DNA of 64,000 nt from NCBI RefSeq assembly GCF_002954405.1, contig NZ_MQWC01000004.1:3288668-3352667 (forward strand). Reading direction: 5' to 3'. Shown here piece after piece: positions 45,636 through 52,948 of the stretch. Positions within the stretch are counted from its first letter, which is position 1. The number at the start of each line of letters is the position of its first letter. The stretch comes from Salinibacter sp. 10B (GTDB lineage: Bacteria; Bacteroidota; Rhodothermia; Rhodothermales; Salinibacteraceae). The notes beneath the pieces were generated by a model. It had not been told where the DNA came from and did not search any database. It worked only from the letters and a program-made list of their open reading frames with translations. The position numbers were made by a program, and so were the translations under genes.

Positions 45636-45890
45636 ACGGGACATCTCCCTCGTCCGACGGATAATTTTACAATCCTACACTCCAACGGCGCTACGGAATC
45701 CGGCTTCCTACCGGAATAGAGCCCCCGGAGTTGGTATGAGCGAGGCAAAGGCACGTAGACGGCGTTGGGGAAGATGGGAGGGGGTTAAGTTCCCATACAG
45801 TCTTATGATATATGCGTGAACGACGTTAGGTTTCGGGAGGGATTTATGTCTATAAAATCCATTTCTAACTTGGGCGCACTTCTTCCCAAT

Positions 45891-45922
45891 GCCCGGTCTC
45901 TTGGTGGGGGTCCGGGCTTTTT
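45891..45922 (+). terminator. Intrinsic terminator-like hairpin in the 45-46 kb gap
   Basis: GCCCGG (45891-45896) pairs with CCGGGC (45912-45917), followed directly by TTTTT. It lies about 490 bases after the last gene stop, so it probably ends either read-through or an RNA made from the gap. Confidence 0.6.
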
Positions 45923-46232
45923 CTATGTTTGAGTGGACCGTTTGCTTTCATTCGCGGATGTTGAGGGGAACAGTGGCAGAAGCCTTTCGCGATGAGGCCC
46001 ACCATCTGTCGGGGGACGACGACATACAACGTTCGGGGGGCGTAAAGCGAGGGTATTGCTGGACGGGGAGAGAGGACACGCCGATCGGGGAAGACCAGAA
46101 TGCGATCAGGCGGAGACTTCGTCTGATTTCCGTCGGCTCATTTGCCGGCGGGAGGAAACGGCTTCGCTCAGTGTGCATTGACGCCGGACGGAGTATGCGA
46201 CGGTTCCTTCTATCAAGTTCTTGAGATTCAGT

Positions 46233-46490
46233 ATGCCCACCTACACCGTGATTGGGTTCGAGAAGGATGGTTTCGATAGCTTCTCGAACGTCGCTACGGC
46301 CGATGGGCCGGCCCGGGCGGCAGAGAAGGCCATCCAGGATCACTTTATCAAGTCTCAGGGCCGTCGCCCGCCCGATTCCGAAGCCCTTGCCCAACTTGAA
46401 AACGAAACGGGCCTGTTTGTGATCGGCATTCTGGAAGGGGAGCACGACAACCTCGACGAAATCGTGGACCACTACGAACAGTGGTCCTAG
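46233..46490 (+). CDS. Small acidic conserved-looking protein, unknown
   Basis: 85 residues from the ATG at 46233, cytoplasmic, pI low. Pattern: PTYTVIGFEKDGFDSFSNVATADGPARAAEKAIQDHF then GLFVIGILEGEHDNLDEIVDHYEQ. Regular alternation of strands and helices suggests a small alpha/beta fold. I do not recognise a family. It follows a long non-coding gap and faces the next gene across an 18-base gap. Confidence 0.75.
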   Translation: MPTYTVIGFEKDGFDSFSNVATADGPARAAEKAIQDHFIKSQGRRPPDSEALAQLENETGLFVIGILEGEHDNLDEIVDHYEQWS

Positions 46491-46508
46491 GCAACGGGCG
46501 CCATTCCT

Positions 46509-46841
46509 TTACAGGGGAGGATTGGTGCGGGCCTCCTCAACAACTGTCGTGAGGGCGGCGGGATCAAGAGTGCGTCGGCGCTCCACTAGCGCGCCACCAC
46601 TCTTTGTCCGGAAATGGGCCTCGTACACGAGAGTGTCCTCGCCCGACATGCGAAAGCGACAGGCTGGCATTCCCTCGTTGTACAGGCCCCAGACCTCGTA
46701 GACGAGGCCCTCTAGGGGCGTTTCTGAGGAGGTGCTTTCGTCGATGATCTGTTGCCCAAGGCTTTTGGCCACCAACCGCGCGCCATCGCGGTCTAGGCCC
46801 TCCTTGGCGAAGGTCGCTTTCGCCTCTTTTGTCAGGGTCAT
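46509..46841 (-). CDS. Small uncharacterised protein
   Basis: 110 residues from the ATG at 46841; the frame to 46907 has no conserved leader. Contains a helix TLTKEAKATFAKEGLDRDGARLVAKSLGQQIIDE and a beta-rich LVYEVWGLYNEGMPACRFRMSGEDTLVYEAHFRTKS. No membrane segment. I do not recognise a family. Convergent with the 85-residue gene. Confidence 0.65.
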   Translation of the reverse strand: MTLTKEAKATFAKEGLDRDGARLVAKSLGQQIIDESTSSETPLEGLVYEVWGLYNEGMPACRFRMSGEDTLVYEAHFRTKSGGALVERRRTLDPAALTTVVEEARTNPPL

Positions 46842-46980
46842 GGTCCGTGCTTGGCTGTGGGAGGAATCGTGGAAGAAGCCGTACACCCACCGTGACCCGC
46901 GGTTCATGTAAGCAAGTGTTAGGAACGCTATCGTTAGACCATCGAGGGTTCGTTACGGGTGCGGAACGAACGGATGCGTC

Positions 46981-47301
46981 TCATTCGGTTTTCTCGGAGA
47001 AGGACTTGCGTGTAGCAGTGGGGCGGTGCAGGACAAATTCGAGAATTCCCTCTGGATGGAACTCCACGCATTTGAGAATCCATTCGTCCGCGAGGGCTCG
47101 GGTCAAGATCCTGAGGTCTTCGTCTCGGGAAGAGGCTGTGGAGCGGATGCGGCGTGAAGGGGAAGACGTCTCCCCCGTTCTCGGAGACGGCGACTGTTGT
47201 GTCGTGGAGTCATCCGGTTCGGGGTCCTCCCGAATGTGGGGAGAGGCGAAGAGGTCGTTTTGTAAGAGCGGGTCGTTCTCGGGGGGACCGAAGAGACTCA
47301 T
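46981..47301 (-). CDS. Small protein paired with ParA, unknown
   Basis: 106 residues. An N-terminal linear stretch (LFGPPENDPLLQNDLFASP), a Pro/Ser/Thr-rich linker, then a C-terminal domain with DLRILTRALADEWILKCVEFHPEGILEFVLHRP. It starts 25 bases after the parA stop on the same strand, so it is probably its operon partner. It is not a ParB by sequence: no ParB/Srx motif or HTH is visible. Small partner proteins of orphan ParA-type ATPases are usually cargo adaptors, which is a possibility here. Confidence 0.6.
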   Translation of the reverse strand: MSLFGPPENDPLLQNDLFASPHIREDPEPDDSTTQQSPSPRTGETSSPSRRIRSTASSRDEDLRILTRALADEWILKCVEFHPEGILEFVLHRPTATRKSFSEKTE

Positions 47302-47325
47302 TCTGAATGGGGCGTCGGGGAGGTG

Positions 47326-48174
47326 TTAGGGGGCTGAGGGCTCCTCCGTAGAGGGCACAGGGGATTCATTCCCTTCTCGAGACGATACGGAATCGTATAC
47401 CGATCCGTAGCGCTGGAGCCGTTCTTCAATTTCGTTGACGAGACGGGCATAGTCTTCTGCTCCTTGGGAATCGGGGGCGTACCGAAAGATGTCGAGGTTG
47501 CGACTGGGAGCATCCGCGAGAACGGGATCTGCCCGAATCTCCGTGTCGAAGACCTTGCCGCCGTAGTGGTTGCGCAACTGGGTGATGGCGTCGTCGACCT
47601 GCGTCCCACTCCAGTCCACCATTGTAAGAGCGATACCGAGGATGGGAGCGGCCTCGCCGATGTTCTGTCGCACACGGCGCACGACTTCCCCGAGGCTGAC
47701 TACGCCTTCGAGCGCCAGATAGGAGGGCGTAACGGGAATGAGGAAAGCATCGGCCGCCACGAGGGCGTTTACCGAGAGGATGGACGTGGAGGGAGCACAG
47801 TCGATGAGGATAGACTGGTACTGGTCATCCACCTCTCGGAGGACATCTGCCAGACGATACTGCCCCCGCTCGTGCTGATTCAGGCGCACGTCGGCATTGG
47901 CGAGTTCCAGTGCGCCCGTTAGCAGATCCAGGTTGTCGAGAGAGGTCGACCGGATGGCGTCCTCTATGGAATGCTCCCCAAAGAGCACATCGGCCACGGA
48001 AGGGGAGAGGTTGCTTTGAGGGACGCCAAGTGAAACCGACGCGGAGCCTTGGCTGTCAAGATCGACCAACAGAACGTTGCGGCCTCGGCGGGCTAATCCG
48101 GCCGCTACGTTGACGGAAGTGGTTGTTTTGCCGACACCGCCTTTGTTGTTGAGGACGGGAATCGTTTTGAGCAT
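47326..48174 (-). CDS. Orphan ParA family ATPase
   Basis: 282 residues. The deviant Walker A NNKGGVGKTTTSVN (signature Lys11, catalytic Lys16) starts the protein, and VLLVDLDSQGSASV and LIDCAPSTSILSVNAL are the other ATPase motifs. ParA proteins bind DNA non-specifically in the ATP form and position plasmids, chromosomes or cytoplasmic cargo. No parB, dnaA or rRNA methylase gene is nearby, so this is not the usual chromosome-segregation locus. The C-terminal tail is Ser/Glu/Pro-rich. Confidence 0.92.
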   Translation of the reverse strand: MLKTIPVLNNKGGVGKTTTSVNVAAGLARRGRNVLLVDLDSQGSASVSLGVPQSNLSPSVADVLFGEHSIEDAIRSTSLDNLDLLTGALELANADVRLNQHERGQYRLADVLREVDDQYQSILIDCAPSTSILSVNALVAADAFLIPVTPSYLALEGVVSLGEVVRRVRQNIGEAAPILGIALTMVDWSGTQVDDAITQLRNHYGGKVFDTEIRADPVLADAPSRNLDIFRYAPDSQGAEDYARLVNEIEERLQRYGSVYDSVSSREGNESPVPSTEEPSAP

Positions 48175-48611
48175 GTTCGCTGCAGTTCTGCTTGGAAAAA
48201 CGTAGAATCCGCTGTTTCAGTGAGGCGTCCGGTACCGCGATTTCTGGCGTTGGTGTAGCATGTGCAATCCGTGTACCACGTCTCGGGCAGAAATGGCAAT
48301 GCAGACCCTGAATTTACACGTCTGCCAAAATCGAAAGGAACCACGGACTGAGAGCCCGTAAGCAGGGGAATGGATGCGAGGAGGGGCACATCCGTTCCGA
48401 GCCCGTTACACTTCTCAGCCTTCCTCGAAACGCTGGAATGAGCGAACAGACTGCAGGAGCCCATTGGTCTTACGTTTCTTCCGCACACTCCTGTGCTGTT
48501 TCGATTCTTCGCATTTCAGAGAGCCCTCCTCGAACCTTGACCTGTGTTTGCGATTGAGGGTCCGAAGAGGAATTCGCATTAACAGCATTAACAGTTTGTG
48601 ACAACACGACG
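48175..48611. other. Divergent region between parA and aroQ
   Basis: 437 bases with no gene, expected to hold both promoters. A tandem 9-mer GCATTAACA occurs twice in direct succession (48576-48593) shortly before the aroQ start. No clear terminator, hairpin or ORF is present. Confidence 0.55.
48576..48593 (+). repeat. Tandem 9-mer before aroQ
   Basis: GCATTAACA repeats twice, ending 18 bases before the aroQ start codon. The spacing of one turn of DNA is nearly matched, so it may be a regulator-binding pair, or chance. Confidence 0.45.
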
Positions 48612-49043
48612 ATGACTGCCTCGCTTTTAGTTCTGAATGGCCCCAATCTCAATCTTCTGGGCACCCGTGATCCCGAGGCCTACGGCACGGCGTCGCTTGA
48701 TGCCATCGAGACGGAACTCGACGCGTCGTTTTCGTCGGTAGAATTCGACTTTCGGCAGCACAACGGTGAAGGAGCACTGATCGACTCGCTTCACGATGCC
48801 CATGAGCAAAACCGCGACGGCATCGTGTTGAATCCGGGCGGGTACACGCACACGTCCGTTGCCCTGCGCGACGCCGTTGACGCTATTGCTCCTCCTACGG
48901 TGGAAGTGCATCTCTCCAACGTGCATGCACGGGAGGATTTTCGCCGCACCTCGCGCATTGCGCCGGTCTGTGTGGGACAGGTGAGTGGCTTCGGGGCGGC
49001 GGGGTATCACATGGCCGTACGGTATTTTTTGCAGTGGACGTGA
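48612..49043 (+). CDS. aroQ: 3-dehydroquinate dehydratase, type II
   Basis: 143 residues, the full type II length. It dehydrates 3-dehydroquinate in the shikimate pathway. LVLNGPNLNLLGTRDPEAYG holds the catalytic tyrosine, NPGGYTHTSVALRDAVDA and VEVHLSNVHAREDFRRTSRI are the other two signatures. The protein is a dodecamer in other bacteria. It stands alone in aromatic amino-acid synthesis here. Confidence 0.97.
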   Translation: MTASLLVLNGPNLNLLGTRDPEAYGTASLDAIETELDASFSSVEFDFRQHNGEGALIDSLHDAHEQNRDGIVLNPGGYTHTSVALRDAVDAIAPPTVEVHLSNVHAREDFRRTSRIAPVCVGQVSGFGAAGYHMAVRYFLQWT

Positions 49044-49059
49044 CGAAGAGCGCGTTCCC

Positions 49060-49608
49060 ATGGCCTCTCGCGTCCCGCGTGCTCGCTGGAGGCTACTCGA
49101 CCATTCTTACTTGTATATCGTCACCGCTTTCATGGCAGGCTATAAGGGACATCTTGCCGGTGCGACGCTCTTTGCCATCGGGTATCTCGCCGCGCTCGGA
49201 TACGCATTTTCCATCGACATTGCCTACCGGCAGTACACAGCCCTGGAACAGGTGGGGTATCCCCTGGCCCTGGTGGTACTGACGTTGCTCTTCGGCCTGT
49301 GGCCGGATGTGGATACGAATTCGAAGGGACAGCAGATCTTCTACACGATCTTCTTTGTGACCGACGTATTTCTCATCGTGACGGAGCGGTTTCGGGCGGC
49401 AGCATACCTGGGCCTTGTGGCGCTGCTGCCCGTGCTGAGTCGTCACCGGGGATGGACGCACACCTGGTGGGCGATGCTACTGGTGCCATCGCCGTTTCTC
49501 ATCCTCCCGTACCTGCACATGCCGGAGCGTCCCCTCATTGGGCTTCCCTTCTACGGGGCCGCCGTGACGGGCTATTTGAGTCACCTCGTAATCGATTGGA
49601 TTACGTGA
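49060..49608 (+). CDS. YdjM-like (LexA-binding, inner membrane) metal-dependent hydrolase
   Basis: 182 residues from the ATG at 49060. Five or more hydrophobic stretches, beginning HSYLYIVTAFMAGYKGHLAGATLFAIGYL. The family motif is in the C-terminal half: LLPVLSRHRGWTHTWWAM, with GYLSHLVIDWIT. The HxxxxxD pattern of YdjM-like proteins is a putative metal site. The function is unknown; in E. coli ydjM is SOS regulated. The gene starts 16 bases after aroQ, likely in one transcript. Confidence 0.85.
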   Translation: MASRVPRARWRLLDHSYLYIVTAFMAGYKGHLAGATLFAIGYLAALGYAFSIDIAYRQYTALEQVGYPLALVVLTLLFGLWPDVDTNSKGQQIFYTIFFVTDVFLIVTERFRAAAYLGLVALLPVLSRHRGWTHTWWAMLLVPSPFLILPYLHMPERPLIGLPFYGAAVTGYLSHLVIDWIT

Positions 49609-49680
49609 GTTGGATCCTTTCGTCGGCCCTTCGTTCATTGTGGTCGACCCACCGTATCTTTCTCCGTTTTGGATTCTCAT

Positions 49681-50226
49681 ATGTTTCAGTCTCAGACCGT
49701 AACTGTCCTCGCCGTCCTTAGTCTCGTTGGGGCATTCGGCCTCGCAGGATTTGCGTTTCAGGACGAGGAGGCTTCGGCCTCGGCCGATCCGACCGTCGAC
49801 GTAGGGGTCGTGGTCAACGATCTCGAGGCCTCTCTTCAGTTTTACCGAGAGGTGTTAGGGATGGAGCAGCGCCGGACCATCGACATCACCGAGGATTTTG
49901 GGCGTCGCTCTGGTCTTACCGGTGGCGCTCCGACCGAGATTCGCGTTCTCACTCTGGGAGACGGTGACGCAGCCACCGAGTGGAAGCTCATGGCCTTTGA
50001 AGAGGACGCCGCGGCGGTGGACGAATCCGACATCACCGACGCGCAGGGCATGCAGTATATTACACTCCAGGTTGATCGGTTGGGGCCGTATCTGGAGCGA
50101 GCGCGAACACACGGAATCGAGCCCCGGGGGGAAACGCCGATTGCACTGGGCGACGAGAACCATTTCCTCCTTCTCCAGGCTCCGGAAGGGACGTTTGTCG
50201 AGCTCATTGGGCCACTCAAGCAGTAG
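49681..50226 (+). CDS. Exported VOC (glyoxalase-like) protein
   Basis: 181 residues from the ATG at 49681. An N-terminal hydrophobic segment (TVTVLAVLSLVGAFGLAGFAF) looks like a signal anchor or peptide. The rest is one VOC module: VDVGVVVNDLEASLQFYREVLGMEQRRTIDI, then TEWKLMAFEEDAA and a final DENHFLLLQAPEGTFVELIGPL. Metal ligands of glyoxalase I cannot be confirmed. Most VOC proteins are cytoplasmic, so export is unusual. It precedes murJ by about 40 bases. Confidence 0.85.
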   Translation: MFQSQTVTVLAVLSLVGAFGLAGFAFQDEEASASADPTVDVGVVVNDLEASLQFYREVLGMEQRRTIDITEDFGRRSGLTGGAPTEIRVLTLGDGDAATEWKLMAFEEDAAAVDESDITDAQGMQYITLQVDRLGPYLERARTHGIEPRGETPIALGDENHFLLLQAPEGTFVELIGPLKQ

Positions 50227-50268
50227 CACGCACGAACGGATCTTTTCTGTACGAATCGGTTCGGTTTC

Positions 50269-51984
50269 ATGGCTGACCCGGATACGTCTGCGTCCTCCTC
50301 GTCCTCCGTCGAGGCTGAGTCTGCCTCTGAAGCGTCGGCCTCCGGGGACGAGAGTGCAGCAGGCTCCGTGGCGGCCGGCATTCTGTCGAGTCGCATTCTG
50401 GGCCTGCTGCGGGAGCGGACGGTGGCGTATTTCTTTGGGCTCGGGGCCCACGCCGACGTGCTCCAGGTTGCCTTCAAATCCCCGAATCTCCTCCAGAATC
50501 TGCTGGGTGAAGGGACCATTTCGGCAGCGTTTATCCCGATCTACAGCCGAATGATTGAGGAGGAGCGGTACGAAGACGCCGGACGTTTTGCCGGGGCCAT
50601 CTTTGGGTTGTTGCTTGCAGTGGCGGCTGGAGTGGCTGTGCTTGGGATCGTGCTGGCCGAGCCCATCGTGGGGATCCTTGCCCCGGGTTTCATTGATGAC
50701 GCTGCGCGGGTGGCGGAGGGCGAGATTCTGGTGAATCGGTTTGCGTTGACCGTGCAGGCCGTCCGCATCATTTTTCCGATGGCCGCTGTGCTTGTGTTAT
50801 CGGCCTGGGCGCTTGGGGTGCTCAATAGCCACCGACGCTTCTTCGTGCCGTACGTGGCCCCTGCTCTCTGGAACGTCGCAATCATAGCATTTCTGTTTGG
50901 AGGGGCGTACTGGGTCACCGGGACCCCCTGGGCTCCGAAGGCGCTGTCCGGCGATACCCTTACTGCGCTCCTGATAACGGCCTGCGTAGGGGCCTTTGTA
51001 GGGGGGGGGCTCCAGTTTCTGGTGCAGCTTCCGTTTGTGATGCGCGAGATGCCGGAATTCTCGTTCTCGATATCGACGCGCGTGGAGGGTGTACGGGAGG
51101 CCATTGACGCCTTTGGCCCGGTCGTGGCCGGGCGGGGCGTGGCCCAGTTGTCGGCCTATCTCGACATCTTTCTGGCGTCGTGGCTCACCGTGGGGGCTCC
51201 TGGGGTTCTTCGGTTTTCGCAGATGCTCTACATGCTCCCGATCAGTCTCTTCGGAATGTCGGTGGCGGCGTCGGAGCTCCCGGAGCTCTCGCGCCTTACG
51301 GAGGAGAAGGTGGCGGCGTTTACGGCGCGACTCCGCCGGTCGATGCGTCAGATTGCGTTTCTCACCGTGCCGACTGTGGTAGGCTATCTTACCTTTGGGG
51401 TATTGCTCGTCGGGGCGCTGTTTCGGACGGGGCGGTTTCGGGCGGGAGACACCTGGCTCGTCACGATTGTGCTGGGCGGGTACGCGCTTGGGATTCTTGC
51501 GACCACCTTCTCCCGGCTTCTCCAAAATGCCTTCTACGCGATCGGCGATACGAAGACGCCGGCCTGGATTGCTGTAACCCGAGTCACGGTGTCGACCGTC
51601 GTGGCGGTCCCGACGATGTTTTGGCTCGATACCATTCCGCTGAGCCGGATTGTTGGGCCACTGCCGGGATCGACGCTCTATTTGGGGGCGCTTGGGCTTG
51701 GCCTCGGGGCCAGCGTCGGGGCGTGGGTGGAGGTCTGGCGTCTGCGCCGGGCCCTGCGCGATCCGATGCCGAACATTGCGATTCCGTGGAGGGCCGTGCT
51801 CCGCATGGGGGGGCTTGCTCTCCTGGCGGTGCCTCCCGCAGCGGGCCTGTGGGGGCTTTTGCCGGACTGGCACGTGCTCATTGTAGCGCCGCTCGTCGTG
51901 GGAACGTACGGAGCTCTGTATCTCGGAGGCGCGGCCCTGCTCGGATTTGATGAGATCGAGTCTTGGACTCGCCGCTTCTTGTGA
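50269..51984 (+). CDS. murJ: Lipid II flippase MurJ
   Basis: 571 residues. Fourteen or so membrane helices. A Ser-rich acidic N-terminus of about 30 residues precedes the first helix SVAAGILSSRILGLLRERTVAYFFGLGAHADV. The conserved RxxG region is near FQSPNLLQNLLGEGTISAAFIPIYSR and the TM9 FGTRGVAQLSAYLDIFLASWL segment follows. MurJ moves the peptidoglycan precursor lipid II across the inner membrane. The gene ends about 480 bases before the next called gene. Confidence 0.95.
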   Translation: MADPDTSASSSSSVEAESASEASASGDESAAGSVAAGILSSRILGLLRERTVAYFFGLGAHADVLQVAFKSPNLLQNLLGEGTISAAFIPIYSRMIEEERYEDAGRFAGAIFGLLLAVAAGVAVLGIVLAEPIVGILAPGFIDDAARVAEGEILVNRFALTVQAVRIIFPMAAVLVLSAWALGVLNSHRRFFVPYVAPALWNVAIIAFLFGGAYWVTGTPWAPKALSGDTLTALLITACVGAFVGGGLQFLVQLPFVMREMPEFSFSISTRVEGVREAIDAFGPVVAGRGVAQLSAYLDIFLASWLTVGAPGVLRFSQMLYMLPISLFGMSVAASELPELSRLTEEKVAAFTARLRRSMRQIAFLTVPTVVGYLTFGVLLVGALFRTGRFRAGDTWLVTIVLGGYALGILATTFSRLLQNAFYAIGDTKTPAWIAVTRVTVSTVVAVPTMFWLDTIPLSRIVGPLPGSTLYLGALGLGLGASVGAWVEVWRLRRALRDPMPNIAIPWRAVLRMGGLALLAVPPAAGLWGLLPDWHVLIVAPLVVGTYGALYLGGAALLGFDEIESWTRRFL

Positions 51985-52459
51985 ACTGGCGTATGCGAGG
52001 GATATGTCGGCGAGGGAGAGCGGAAATGTCAGAGCAGTATGCCTTCACATCGACACTTCGAGAGCAAATGAGGGCCTCGTCGAGCAAGGACGTTTCAATT
52101 CCGGATGTCTGTACTGGCACCTCTGCTCTCTCTTCTATCCACAACGCGGGGTTTGGGGAGGGAATCTCGGGCCGTATGGAAAGGAGTGTTGGTTAATATT
52201 GTGTGGGGAAAGGAAGGAGGGGAGGGAAAAGAAGAGGTATGAAATGTGATAATTTAGATTTGGAAGCGGTTGCGAAATATCGTAACCGCTTTTCCTGCAC
52301 GATGAGTTCAATTACAGTTCTTGGTTTGTTCTCGTAAAGTGTTTGTCATTCTGTGCAAACATGAACATCACACTCTAGTGAGAACAACGTCGGTGGGGGA
52401 GAGGTAGATTGGGGTGGAGTTAAAGAAAGAGTATCAAACCAAAAAAGGGATATTCTAAT
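51985..52459. other. AT-rich intergenic region after murJ
   Basis: 475 bases, AT-richer than most of the window in the second half. It includes a hairpin listed separately. No ORF is credible. A GTTTCAATTCC motif near 52094 resembles the end of some CRISPR repeats, but it occurs once and is not an array. Confidence 0.6.
52264..52291 (+). terminator. Terminator-like hairpin downstream of murJ
   Basis: AAGCGGTTGCGA (52264-52275) pairs with TCGTAACCGCTT (52280-52291), with one mismatch and a 4-base loop, followed by TTCC. It is 280 bases past the murJ stop. A T-run is present but short. Confidence 0.55.
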
Positions 52460-52711
52460 ATGGATACCTACCTTATACTCGCAAGCCTCTGGACTCTGTA
52501 CATGGGTGTAGAGACCTATATATTTGCCCGGCCGCAGGCACGTCCTCACTTCGCAGGCTTTCTCATGATTCATCTTTTACTTGCCCCGTTGTCCTTCATC
52601 CTCTCGCTCACAAGTGGCATCCTAGGGGAGCGAATTGAGACGACCTATCGGGCGGCGTGGCGCTCGAAGGTAGCCTTTCAACGCAGCGGGCGCAAGAAGC
52701 TCATCGGATAG
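52460..52711 (+). CDS. Small two-helix membrane protein, unknown
   Basis: 83 residues from the ATG at 52460. Helix 1 is YLILASLWTLYMGVETYIFA, helix 2 is GFLMIHLLLAPLSFILSLTSGIL, and a basic/polar tail with KVAFQRSGRKKLIG follows. The positive C-terminus suggests a cytoplasmic tail. The gene follows AT-rich DNA with AAAAAAGGGA as a possible weak Shine-Dalgarno. I know no family. It is divergent from nothing and opposite in strand to the receptor gene. Confidence 0.55.
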   Translation: MDTYLILASLWTLYMGVETYIFARPQARPHFAGFLMIHLLLAPLSFILSLTSGILGERIETTYRAAWRSKVAFQRSGRKKLIG

Positions 52712-52948
52712 GATTCGTAAGGCCGATGGAGTGAGGCCGGGAGGGGGGAGCCTCCCTCCGTCGGCCGAGTCGGCCGCCGGTGCCAAGAGCACTGGAGAGG
52801 AGATGAGGGGGTTGAGGATTTCTCGTTCCAGTCCGCACGCTTCGTGAAAAGAGACGGTTTGCCCTGGCTTCGATTCTAGAATGGACATCTGAATGCAGAG
52901 CGCATCCAGACCGTCATGCGGCCAGCCTTTGCCTCCGAATTTTCGGCA

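Larger units (their letters stand above)
45403..46232. other. Long non-coding gap with hairpin, repeats and a terminator
   Basis: 830 bases with no convincing protein gene; the ORFs that exist are short and not coding-like. It contains a 12-bp perfect inverted repeat at 45605-45635, a related sequence at about 45681-45694, and a hairpin with a T-run at 45891-45922. The segment between about 45770 and 45890 is AT-rich. A small RNA ending at the terminator is possible but unproven. Confidence 0.55.

Noticed and set aside
47326-48611. Chromosomal origin or parABS locus at the ParA gene
   Set aside because: No parB, parS-like palindrome, DnaA-box cluster or dnaA gene could be seen nearby.
52094-52104. 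GTTTCAATTCC resembling the end of a CRISPR repeat
   Set aside because: It occurs once; there is no repeat-spacer periodicity and no cas gene in the window.
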